Positions 41,726 to 50,075 of a DNA stretch of 64,000 bases are shown here, piece after piece. The notes below the pieces were generated by a model that did not search any database, was not told the DNA's origin, and worked only from the letters and a program-made list of their open reading frames with translations. Source of the DNA: Sphingomonas_E sp042693015 (GTDB taxonomy: Bacteria; Pseudomonadota; Alphaproteobacteria; Sphingomonadales; Sphingomonadaceae); NCBI RefSeq assembly GCF_042693015.1, contig NZ_CP170544.1:868001-932000 (forward strand), in the 5' to 3' direction. The translations under genes were made by a program, and so were the position numbers. Position 1 is the stretch's first letter, and the number at the start of each line of letters is the position of its first letter.

Positions 41726-42568
41726 TCAGGCCCAGGTGGCGACCGGGGGCAGGCTCATCAGGATCGCGTCGATATTGCCGCCGGTCTTGAGGCCGAACAA
41801 AGTGCCGCGGTCATAGACGAGATTGAACTCGGCATAACGGCCACGAAAGCCGAGCATCTGATCCCGATCGGCATCGCTGATCGCGTCGTTCATGCGCCGC
41901 CGGACGATCTTGGGGAAGATATCCAGGAACGCCTCGCCAACATCGCGGGTGAAGGCGAAGTTGGCGTCGAAATCGCCTTCGAGATGATCGTAGAAGATGC
42001 CGCCGACCCCGCGATGGACCTTGCGGTGGGGGATATAGAAATAATCGTCCGCCCATTCCTTGAAGCGCGGATAATAGGATGCGTCGTGCGGATCGCAGGC
42101 GGCCTTCATCCGGGCGTGGAAATCGGCCGTATCCTGCTCCACCGGGAGCGGCGGATTGAGATCCGCGCCGCCGCCGAACCAGCGCTTGCTGGTCACAAGG
42201 AAGCGCGTGTTCATGTGGACCGCGGGCACATGCGGATTGGCCATGTGCGCCACCAGGCTGATGCCGGTCGCGAAGAAGCTGGGGTTTTCGGCAGCGCCAT
42301 GGATCGTGGAGGCGAATTCGGGCGAGAATTCCCCGCCGACCGTGGAGACGTTGACGCCGGCTTTCTCGAATACCTTGCCCTTGATGACGCCGCGCACGCC
42401 CCCGCCGCCCTTGGCTTCGGGATCATCGTCGCGATTCCAGGCAGTATATTCGAACGATGCGTCGCTGCCTGCCTCGCGCTCGATCGCTTCGAATTCCGCG
42501 CAGATGCGGTCCCGCAGCGATTCGAACCAGACGCGTGCGGCGGCCTGTTCGGCATCGAGTTCGATCAT
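41726..42568 (-). CDS. hemF: Oxygen-dependent coproporphyrinogen III oxidase
   Basis: 280 residues. GGGGVRGVIKGKVFEKAGVN, VHMNTRFLV, WFGGGADLNP and FYIPHRKVHRGVGGIFYDHLEGD (split over about 185-210) are HemF blocks. It converts coproporphyrinogen III to protoporphyrinogen IX with oxygen. The start overlaps the trmL stop by four bases. Confidence 0.95.
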   Translation of the reverse strand: MIELDAEQAAARVWFESLRDRICAEFEAIEREAGSDASFEYTAWNRDDDPEAKGGGGVRGVIKGKVFEKAGVNVSTVGGEFSPEFASTIHGAAENPSFFATGISLVAHMANPHVPAVHMNTRFLVTSKRWFGGGADLNPPLPVEQDTADFHARMKAACDPHDASYYPRFKEWADDYFYIPHRKVHRGVGGIFYDHLEGDFDANFAFTRDVGEAFLDIFPKIVRRRMNDAISDADRDQMLGFRGRYAEFNLVYDRGTLFGLKTGGNIDAILMSLPPVATWA

Positions 42569-43014
42569 TCCGGTAAGCTCCCCGTCTGACGCATGGCTTC
42601 GGCGAGCGCGATGCCAGTCGCGACCGCCACATTCAAGGATCGGAAACCGTGCCGCAGCGGAATCCTGACGGTCAGATCCGCCGCATCATGAACGAAATCG
42701 GGCGCGCCGGTGCTTTCGGAACCCAGCAACAAAATATCGTCTTCCGCAAAATGAGCGTCGGGCAACCGTGTCTCCGCCCGTGTGGTGAGCAGCACCAGGC
42801 GTCCGTTCGTCGCCGCGCGGAAGGCGTCCCAATCGGCATGGCGCCGCAGCTCCGCGCCTGCAGCATAATCCATGCCGGCGCGCTTCAGGCTGCGATCGGA
42901 AAAAGGAAAGCCGCACGGCTCGATGACGTCGACGGGGACGCCAAAGCAGGCGGCAAGCCTTAAAATGGTGCCGACATTGCCGGCTATGTCCGGCTGGAAA
43001 AGCGCGATCCGCAT
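42565..43014 (-). CDS. trmL: tRNA (cytidine(34)-2'-O)-methyltransferase
   Basis: 149 residues from the ATG at 43014. A compact SPOUT enzyme: MRIALFQPDIAGNVGTILRL at the start, LLLGSESTGAPDFV in the middle and RIPLRHGFRSLNVAVATGIAL, the trefoil-knot SAM-binding end. It methylates the wobble base of leucine tRNAs. An open frame continues upstream without homology. It is divergent from petA. Confidence 0.93.
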   Translation of the reverse strand: MRIALFQPDIAGNVGTILRLAACFGVPVDVIEPCGFPFSDRSLKRAGMDYAAGAELRRHADWDAFRAATNGRLVLLTTRAETRLPDAHFAEDDILLLGSESTGAPDFVHDAADLTVRIPLRHGFRSLNVAVATGIALAEAMRQTGSLPE

Positions 43015-43203
43015 GGTTCCCGCTATGCGATTATGTCGCGTCGCCGCAAGACTGCGTAAATTGCTGTTGGCAATGGCTGGGTGCGAGTCTATCAGCGCGC
43101 CAACCGCCCGGGGGAATAACAGGCGGTCGCGTCTATGCGGGGTGCTCGCCAACAGGTGGTCGCCTTGCGGGCGCTTATTTCGTGGCAGCGCAAGGGTTCC
43201 GGA

Positions 43204-43770
43204 ATGGCGACGCTCGAGCAAGTACAACCATCAGACGCGCCTGAGGGCGAGGGCGTTCGACGCCGTGATTTCATCAATATCGCTGCCGTCAGCTTTGCTG
43301 GCGTGGGCGCGGTTGCAGTGGTTCTGCCGCTGGTCAACCAGATGAATCCTTCGGCCGACGTGCTGGCGCTGGCCTCGATCGAGGTCGACGTGTCCAAGAT
43401 CGCCGAAGGTCAGGCGATCAAGACGATTTTCCGCAAGCAGCCTCTCTTCATCCGTCATTTGACGGCCAAGGAGATCGGCGAGGCGAATGCCGTGCCGGCC
43501 GATACGCTGCGCGATCCGCAGACGCTGGCCGAGCGGACCAAGGAAGGTAAGGAGCAGTGGCTCATTACCATGGGCGTTTGCACCCACCTCGGCTGTGTGC
43601 CGCTGGGCGCTGGCGAGGGCGAAAACCGCGGTGAATTCGGCGGCTATTTCTGCCCCTGCCACGGTTCGCACTACGACACCGCCGCCCGTATCCGTAAGGG
43701 CCCTGCGCCCAAGAACCTCCAGGTTCCGGATTACGCCTTCAAATCCGACACCGTCGTGCAGATCGGCTGA
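43204..43770 (+). CDS. petA: Ubiquinol-cytochrome c reductase iron-sulfur subunit
   Basis: 188 residues from the ATG at 43204. A twin-arginine-like segment RRRDFINIAAVSFAGVGA leads into the membrane anchor. The Rieske ligands are in CTHLGCVP and CPCHGSH. It carries electrons from ubiquinol to cytochrome c1 on the periplasmic side. First gene of the bc1 operon; petB starts 11 bases later. Confidence 0.96.
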   Translation: MATLEQVQPSDAPEGEGVRRRDFINIAAVSFAGVGAVAVVLPLVNQMNPSADVLALASIEVDVSKIAEGQAIKTIFRKQPLFIRHLTAKEIGEANAVPADTLRDPQTLAERTKEGKEQWLITMGVCTHLGCVPLGAGEGENRGEFGGYFCPCHGSHYDTAARIRKGPAPKNLQVPDYAFKSDTVVQIG

Positions 43771-43781
43771 GGTGAACTGAG

Positions 43782-45068
43782 ATGAGCTTTCCCTGGGCTA
43801 ATCATTATGCGCCGAAGCATCCGGCGATGCAGTGGATCGACGAACGGCTTCCGTTGCCGCGTCTGGTCTATAACGCGGTGGGTGCCGGCTATCCGGTGCC
43901 GCGCAACCTGAATTATTTCTGGAATTTCGGCGTGCTCGCGGGTGCGGCGCTCGCCATCCAGATCATCACCGGCATCGTGCTCGCCATGCACTATGCGGCG
44001 AACGGCGACATCGCCTTCGCGTCGGTCGAACATATCATGCGCGACGTGAATTCGGGCTGGATGCTGCGCTATGCGCACGCCAACGGCGCGAGCTTCTTCT
44101 TCATCGTCGTCTATCTCCACATCTTCCGCGGCCTCTTCTACGGATCGTACAAGGCGCCGCGCGAAATGGTGTGGCTGCTCGGCCTCGTCATCTTCCTCCT
44201 CATGATGGCGACCGCCTTCATGGGTTACGTGCTTCCCTGGGGCCAGATGAGCTTCTGGGGTGCGAAGGTGATCACCGGCCTGTTCGGCGCGATCCCGCTG
44301 GTCGGCGAGCCGATCCAGACCTGGCTGCTTGGTGGCTTCGCCCCCGACAATGCCGCGCTGAACCGCTTCTTCTCACTGCACTATCTGCTGCCGTTCGTGA
44401 TCGCGGCCGTGATCATCCTGCACATCTGGGCGCTGCACATCCCCGGTTCGTCGAACCCGACGGGTGTGGACGTGAAGGGTCCGCAGGATACCGTTCCGTT
44501 CCACCCGTATTACACGGCCAAGGACGGCTTCGGGCTCGGCGTGTTCCTGATCCTGTTCGCCCTCATGCTGTTCTTCGCGCCGAACTATCTCGGCCACGCG
44601 GACAACTACATCCCGGCGAACCCGCTCTCGACGCCGGCGCACATCGTTCCGGAATGGTATTTCTGGCCGTTCTACGCGATCCTGCGTGCGTTTACGGTGG
44701 ACTTCATCCTGCCGGCGAAGCTGTGGGGTGTCATCGCGATGTTTGCGTCGATCCTGCTCCTGTTCTTCCTGCCGTGGCTTGACAAGTCGCCGGTTCGCTC
44801 GGGCAACTACCGCCCGACGTTCAAGATGTTCTTCTGGATTCTGTGCATCGACGTGCTCATCCTGGGCTATTGCGGCGGCGCGCCGGCGGAAGAGCCCTAT
44901 GTGATGATCTCGCAGCTGGCCGCGGCTTACTACTTCGCCCACTTCCTGATCATCCTGCCGATCATCTCGCGCATCGAGCGGCCGCTGCCGCTGCCGGGTT
45001 CGATCACCGAGGCGGTGCTGGCCAAGCATGGCGAAGTCGCCGGCGCGCAGCCCGTGGCTGCGGAATAA
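43782..45068 (+). CDS. petB: Cytochrome b of the bc1 complex
   Basis: 428 residues, with both the N-terminal four-helix bundle that carries the two haems (HYAANGDIAFASVEHIMRDV, then RYAHANGASFFFIVVYLHIFRG) and the C-terminal half with the ubiquinol-site motif PEWYFWPFYA. Eight membrane helices are expected. It sits between the Rieske and cytochrome c1 genes in the standard order. Confidence 0.97.
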   Translation: MSFPWANHYAPKHPAMQWIDERLPLPRLVYNAVGAGYPVPRNLNYFWNFGVLAGAALAIQIITGIVLAMHYAANGDIAFASVEHIMRDVNSGWMLRYAHANGASFFFIVVYLHIFRGLFYGSYKAPREMVWLLGLVIFLLMMATAFMGYVLPWGQMSFWGAKVITGLFGAIPLVGEPIQTWLLGGFAPDNAALNRFFSLHYLLPFVIAAVIILHIWALHIPGSSNPTGVDVKGPQDTVPFHPYYTAKDGFGLGVFLILFALMLFFAPNYLGHADNYIPANPLSTPAHIVPEWYFWPFYAILRAFTVDFILPAKLWGVIAMFASILLLFFLPWLDKSPVRSGNYRPTFKMFFWILCIDVLILGYCGGAPAEEPYVMISQLAAAYYFAHFLIILPIISRIERPLPLPGSITEAVLAKHGEVAGAQPVAAE

Positions 45069-45082
45069 GGGGGTAACTGATA

Positions 45083-45925
45083 ATGGTCCGTCCCATCGGT
45101 GCCCTCGTCGGGCTGGGTTTCGTATTCGTCCTGCTCTTCTCGCTCATCACGGGCGCGGTGAACTTCATCAAGGAGCCGCCCGCCCCGACTGTCGAGCATG
45201 AGTTCCACCTCCACCCGAAGAAGCTCGAACTGGCCAGCAATGGCCCGCTCGGCAAGTTCGACCGTCAGCAGCTCCAGCGTGGCTTCCAAGTCTACAAGGA
45301 AGTCTGCGCGGCCTGCCACTCGCTGCACTTCGTCTCGTTCCGCGATCTCCACGATCTCGGTTTCAGCGAGCCGGAAGTGAAGGCGATTGCCAAGCAGTGG
45401 GCGATCGAAGTGCCTTCGGTGAACCCGGACACGGGTGAAGCCGCGACGCGCAAGGCGGAAGCCGCCGACAAGTTCCCGAATCCCTATCCGAACGAGGTTG
45501 CGTCTCGCGCGGCGAACAACAACGCCAATCCGCCGGATCTGTCGCTGATGACCAAGGCTCGCCATGACGGCGCCGCCTATGTCTATTCGCTGCTGACCGG
45601 TTACCAGAATCAGCCGGCGAAGCTCCTCCAGGAGTTCCCGGACGCCAAGACCGGCACTGGCCTGCACTACAACCCGTACTTCGCGAACCTGAACATCGCG
45701 ATGCCGCCGCCGCTGGTGGCCGACGGACAGGTGACCTACGCCGACGGCACCAATGCGTCGGTTGACCAGATGGCCAAGGATGTGTCCGCGTTCCTGGTGT
45801 GGACGGCCGAACCGAAGCTGGAGAGCCGCCACCGTACCGGCGTTGCTGTGGTGATCTTCCTGATCATCGCAACCGGGCTGGCGTTCATGGCCTACCGCAA
45901 CGTCTGGTCGGGCATGAAGCACTGA
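45083..45925 (+). CDS. petC: Cytochrome c1
   Basis: 280 residues. The haem-attachment motif C75-A-A-C78-H79 lies in EVCAACHSLHFVSFRDL. A C-terminal membrane anchor VAVVIFLIIATGLAFMAY follows the globular domain. It starts with a signal-like hydrophobic segment LVGLGFVFVLLFSLITGAV. Completes the petABC operon. Confidence 0.96.
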   Translation: MVRPIGALVGLGFVFVLLFSLITGAVNFIKEPPAPTVEHEFHLHPKKLELASNGPLGKFDRQQLQRGFQVYKEVCAACHSLHFVSFRDLHDLGFSEPEVKAIAKQWAIEVPSVNPDTGEAATRKAEAADKFPNPYPNEVASRAANNNANPPDLSLMTKARHDGAAYVYSLLTGYQNQPAKLLQEFPDAKTGTGLHYNPYFANLNIAMPPPLVADGQVTYADGTNASVDQMAKDVSAFLVWTAEPKLESRHRTGVAVVIFLIIATGLAFMAYRNVWSGMKH

Positions 45926-45927
45926 CA

Positions 45928-46839
45928 ATGACGGGGGCGGCCGTGTCTTCGGGCCGGTCGCCCCGGATCAGGGAAGGCGGTTCAGGCCGCCTTGGCATTA
46001 TCGGCGGGAGTGGCCTCTATCGGATGGCCGCTCTCGCCGATGCCGTTTGGACGCCGGTGGAAACGCCCTGGGGCAAACCTTCAGACGAGATACTGGTCGG
46101 CACGCTTGGCGGACGCGAAATCGCCTTCCTGCCGCGCCACGGCCGCGGCCATGTGCTGGCGCCGGACGAGATACCCGCGCGGGCGAATATCGCCGCACTG
46201 AAGGCGCTCGGCTGCTCCGAGGTGATCGCGGTCTCCGCCGTCGGCTCCTATCGCGAGGAATTGCCGCCCGGCACCTTCGTGATCGTCGACCAATATGTCG
46301 ACCGCACGATCCGCGCCGGCCGCAGCTTCTTTGGCGAGGGCGTGGTGGCGCATGTCGCCTTTGCCGATCCCGCCTGCGGGCGACTGGCGAGCCGGGTTGC
46401 GGAGGCGCTGACCACGCTTGGCCTGCCGCATCGGGTCGGCGGCACGATGCTGGTGATGGAAGGGCCGCAATTTTCGACGCGCGCCGAATCCAGGCTCTAC
46501 CGCGCGCAGGCAATGGACGTGGTGGGGATGACAGGGTTGCCCGAGGCGCGGCTCGCGCGGGAGGCGGAGCTTTGCTACGTCAATATCGCGATGGTCACGG
46601 ACTTCGACGCCTGGCACAAAGGCGCGGTCGATGTGGCCGAGGTGATCCGGGTGCTCGGGCAGAATGCCGCCAATGCGCAGGCGCTGGTAGCCGAGGTGGC
46701 GGCGGGCGGCGCGGCGCCGGAGACGTGCCCCAAGGGGTGTAATCATGCGCTGGACGCTGCGATCATCACCGCGCGGGACGCCTGGCCGGATGCGGCACGG
46801 GAACGGCTGGCAACCCTTGCACCCAGGATCTTCGCATGA
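45928..46839 (+). CDS. mtnP: S-methyl-5'-thioadenosine phosphorylase
   Basis: 303 residues from the ATG at 45928, two bases after petC. LGIIGGSGLYRM, FLPRHGRGHVLAPDEI, VEGPQFSTRAES-like (here VMEGPQFSTRAES) and MVTDFDAWHKG identify MtnP. It cleaves methylthioadenosine to methylthioribose-1-phosphate and adenine. The adenine phosphoribosyltransferase gene overlaps its stop by four bases, so product and next enzyme are encoded together. Confidence 0.94.
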   Translation: MTGAAVSSGRSPRIREGGSGRLGIIGGSGLYRMAALADAVWTPVETPWGKPSDEILVGTLGGREIAFLPRHGRGHVLAPDEIPARANIAALKALGCSEVIAVSAVGSYREELPPGTFVIVDQYVDRTIRAGRSFFGEGVVAHVAFADPACGRLASRVAEALTTLGLPHRVGGTMLVMEGPQFSTRAESRLYRAQAMDVVGMTGLPEARLAREAELCYVNIAMVTDFDAWHKGAVDVAEVIRVLGQNAANAQALVAEVAAGGAAPETCPKGCNHALDAAIITARDAWPDAARERLATLAPRIFA

Positions 46840-47372
46840 CCGACAACGCTGATCTCGCCGCGCTGATCCGCACGATCCCGGACTTTCCCAAGCCCGGCAT
46901 CCAGTTCCGCGACATCACTACGTTGCTGCTCGACGCCGAGGGGCTGGCGGCGACGATCGAGCGGCTGTCGGCGCTGCATGACGGGCCGTTCGACATGGTG
47001 GCGGGGATCGAGGCGCGGGGCTTTATTTTCGGGGCGGCTGTTGCACACAGACTGGGCGTCGGGCTTGTCCTGATCCGCAAGGACGGCAAACTACCGGGGC
47101 GGACCGTCGGCATCGACTATGCGCTGGAATATGGCGAGGACCGGATCGAGATGCATGAGGATGCCTTGGTTCCGGGTTGCCGGGTGCTGCTGGTCGATGA
47201 TCTGCTCGCCACCGGTGGCACCGCCTTGGCAGCGATCCGGCTGCTGAGGAAGGCGGGCGCGGAAGTGACGGCGGCGGCGTTCGTAATCGATCTGCCCGAT
47301 CTGGGCGGTGCTGCACGGATCGCCGACGAAGGCGTGGCGGTGGGCACTCTGGTGGCGTTCGAGGGGCACTGA
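46836..47372 (+). CDS. apt: Adenine phosphoribosyltransferase
   Basis: 178 residues. The PRPP-binding motif is VLLVDDLLATGGT near 118-130. The start IRTIPDFPKPGIQFRDITTLL and GIEARGFIFGAAVAHRLG belong to Apt. It converts adenine to AMP, the logical next step after MtnP. ATGA overlap with mtnP. Confidence 0.96.
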   Translation: MTDNADLAALIRTIPDFPKPGIQFRDITTLLLDAEGLAATIERLSALHDGPFDMVAGIEARGFIFGAAVAHRLGVGLVLIRKDGKLPGRTVGIDYALEYGEDRIEMHEDALVPGCRVLLVDDLLATGGTALAAIRLLRKAGAEVTAAAFVIDLPDLGGAARIADEGVAVGTLVAFEGH

Positions 47373-47449
47373 ACACTACCTTCGTCAACCAGGGCTTGCA
47401 GTCTGTTGGATTTCGCTGGATGGGCGGGTTTTTCCGGCGAGGGCGATTG

Positions 47450-48532
47450 ATGACGGGCTTGCGATATGGCGTGATCGGCACGGGGCTGATGGGGCAGGAG
47501 CATATCCGCAACATCCAATTGCTGCCCGGCGCCCGCATCACCGCGATCGCCGATCCTGAGCCGGCATCGCTAATCGCCGCCGGTTGCCGCGATGCCGCGC
47601 ACTTCACCGATGCCGAGAGCTTCGCCGCTGCGGCGGACGTGGACGCGGTGATCGTCGCAAGCCCCAACCATACGCATCGTGAAGTGCTGGAGCCGCTGTT
47701 CGCGCGCGGCCTGCCGATCCTGTGCGAGAAGCCGATCGCGACGACGGTGGCCGATGCCGCCTGGATCGTCGACCGCGCCCGCCGCCATCCCGCGCCGTTC
47801 TGGACAGGCATGGAGTATCGCTACATGCCGCCCGCCCGGCGCTTCATCGCGCAGGTGCATGAGGGCCGGGCAGGGCGGCTGGTGATGCTGGCGATCCGCG
47901 AGCATCGCTTCCCCTTCTTGGACAAGGTGGGCCAGTGGAACCGCCTGTCGCGCAACACCGGCGGGACGATGGTGGAGAAATGCTGCCATTTCTTCGATCT
48001 GATGCGCCACATCATCCGCGCCGAGCCGGTGCGGGTCTTCTGTTCGGGCGGGGTGGACGTGAACCATGCCGACGAGCGGATCGAGGGGCAACGGCCCGAC
48101 ATCATCGATAACAGCTATACCGTGGTCGATTTCGACAATGGTGTCCGCGCGATGCTCGATCTCTGCATGTTCGCGGACGGCGCCGAGCATCAGGAGGAGA
48201 TCAGCGCGACTGGTGACACGGCGCGGATCGACCTGATGGTGCCGCCGGGCGACATCATCTTCAGCCCGCGCGTCGGCTATGGCAACGCCAAGCAGGCGGT
48301 GCGCGAGCATGTCGACGTGGAAGCGGCCGCGCTGGCGGCGGGCGAGCATTTCGGCGCGACCTGGCACCAGCATCTCGCCTTCGCCCGCGCGGTCAAAGGC
48401 GAGGGGCCGGTGGAAGTGACGGCTGAGGACGGCCTGCGCGCGGTGGCGATGGGCGTCGCCGCCGAAATCAGCGCACGTGAGAAGCGCGCCGTGGAGATGA
48501 GCGAAGTGTTGGGTGTGCGCCTCGCGGCTTGA
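47450..48532 (+). CDS. Gfo/Idh/MocA-family NAD(P)-dependent oxidoreductase
   Basis: 360 residues from the ATG at 47450, with GAGGG upstream. GVIGTGLMGQEHIRNI is the NAD(P)-binding start, and CEKPIATTVADAAWIVD holds the catalytic-site lysine motif EKP. The second half is the alpha/beta sugar-binding domain. It probably oxidises a sugar, inositol or a similar compound. It stands 77 bases after apt; no sugar transporter is adjacent. Confidence 0.9.
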   Translation: MTGLRYGVIGTGLMGQEHIRNIQLLPGARITAIADPEPASLIAAGCRDAAHFTDAESFAAAADVDAVIVASPNHTHREVLEPLFARGLPILCEKPIATTVADAAWIVDRARRHPAPFWTGMEYRYMPPARRFIAQVHEGRAGRLVMLAIREHRFPFLDKVGQWNRLSRNTGGTMVEKCCHFFDLMRHIIRAEPVRVFCSGGVDVNHADERIEGQRPDIIDNSYTVVDFDNGVRAMLDLCMFADGAEHQEEISATGDTARIDLMVPPGDIIFSPRVGYGNAKQAVREHVDVEAAALAAGEHFGATWHQHLAFARAVKGEGPVEVTAEDGLRAVAMGVAAEISAREKRAVEMSEVLGVRLAA

Positions 48533-48623
48533 GGTGCGCTTCTGCCGCTTCCGAGATTGTCCTCACCCATTTGTCGGATTTGAATCCCAAAAATTGGGCG
48601 GCGCTCTGGACGGAAGGATCGCC

Positions 48624-49688
48624 ATGCGGAAAAATCGCCGCGATGACCAGTGGGAGGCGCATGTGGGGATGAAGGCGCGTTGGACGGGCGGGCTGCTGCT
48701 TCTGGCCGCGGCCGCCATGCCGGGAATGGCAGCAGCGCAGGGATCGAAAGTCAGCTCGGCGGTCGAGCTTGTGCAGAAGGCCGACGCGCTGAAGCCCGGC
48801 GATTGGGTATGGGCGCCGGAAGTCGCGCCGGCCGGGCCGATGCTGGTCTATGTCGATCTGTCGCGGCAGCTTGCCACCGTCTATCGCAACGGCGTGCGGA
48901 TCGGTGTTTCGACGGTGTCTTCCGGCAAAGCGGGGCATGAGACGCCTGACGGCGTTTTCACGATCCTTCAGAAGGATGCCGCGCACCATTCGAGCAAATA
49001 TAACAATGCGGCGATGCCGTTTCAGCAGCGGCTGACATGGGACGGCGTCGCGCTCCACGCGGGGGGACTGCCCGGATACCCGGAGAGCCATGGCTGCGTT
49101 CACCTGCCTTACGCCTTTGCCAAGCTGCTGTTCGGGGTGACCGACCTTGGCGGCACAGTGGTCGTCGCCGGCAGCGCCGGATCGGCGGTGCATGTGCAGG
49201 ACGCCGGGGTGCTGGCGGCATCGTCCGTCGCCAAGGCGGATGGCCGAAGCAAGCCATTGTCGCCAAATGAAAGCTATCGCTGGACCCCGGAGGCGTCCCC
49301 CGCGGGGCCGGTTTCGGTGATCCTTTCGAAATCGGATCAGCGTGCCATCGTGCTGCGCAACGGGATCGAGATCGGCCGGGCGCGGATCACCATTCCCGAT
49401 CAGGACTTTGCCACCCATGTGCTGACATTGACCCGCAACGCCCAGGGCGGCGAAAGCTGGATCTATGTCGGCGTGCCCGGCCATGCCGGTGAAGTGGGCC
49501 GGGTGCTCGACAGCGCCGTCATGGCCCGCGTCGAAGCTCCACATGGGTTCATGGCCGCGATCCGAACGGTGCTGGCCCCTGGTGCGACGGTGCTGGTGAC
49601 GCAATCTCGTGTGAATGGCGCCACGACCGGCACGAGGTTGGCGGTGATGAGCGGCACCGATGGGCCGGAGCCTATTTCAACGCCTTAG
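48624..49688 (+). CDS. L,D-transpeptidase with a duplicated, degenerate second half
   Basis: 354 residues from the ATG at 48624 (GGAAGGA 5 bases upstream); a GTG at 48663 with GGAGG is an alternative. A signal peptide (LLLLAAAAMPGMAAA) is followed by a YkuD domain with H and SHGCVHL near residue 160, the catalytic Cys motif of L,D-transpeptidases. The second half repeats the opening: WVWAPEVAPAGP and WTPEASPAGP, then YRNGVRIG and LRNGIEIG, but has no SHGC motif. It would crosslink or anchor peptidoglycan in the periplasm. Confidence 0.88.
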   Translation: MRKNRRDDQWEAHVGMKARWTGGLLLLAAAAMPGMAAAQGSKVSSAVELVQKADALKPGDWVWAPEVAPAGPMLVYVDLSRQLATVYRNGVRIGVSTVSSGKAGHETPDGVFTILQKDAAHHSSKYNNAAMPFQQRLTWDGVALHAGGLPGYPESHGCVHLPYAFAKLLFGVTDLGGTVVVAGSAGSAVHVQDAGVLAASSVAKADGRSKPLSPNESYRWTPEASPAGPVSVILSKSDQRAIVLRNGIEIGRARITIPDQDFATHVLTLTRNAQGGESWIYVGVPGHAGEVGRVLDSAVMARVEAPHGFMAAIRTVLAPGATVLVTQSRVNGATTGTRLAVMSGTDGPEPISTP

Positions 49689-50075
49689 GCGGGGTGGGCG
49701 AATTCCGATGATGAACCGGTGGTGGGGTTCGGGAGGGCTGCGCGTTGCCCACAAGCTGCCTGTCGGGATGCGACGACAGAGCGGACAATTGGCTCCCCTC
49801 CCTTGCTGGGTGGGGAGGAAGAGACGCTGGCCTCCGTTTCCCCGACATCCCGGACACTCGCGTCCGCCATCCTGTTGCCCGAGAGTGGGCATTGTCCTCC
49901 CGGAATTGTCCACGCGATCCAACGCGAAGTTTCTCGATTCAATACGAATGCCGCCGATGGCGTTTCTTGCATCGCGGGCGGGTAATTCGTTAGCGTCTTC
50001 CCGACGCGTGATGTGGTGTTTGCTTGGCGCGCCAGTTCGGCTGGCAGATGATCCCATATTGGCGAGCGAGCAAAC
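49689..50075. other. Intergenic stretch of 387 bases
   Basis: Lies between the L,D-transpeptidase gene and the Tat flavoprotein gene. It contains a CCTCCC...GGGGAGG hairpin near 49800-49818 but no convincing gene; open frames here are without ribosome site or family. Confidence 0.55.
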
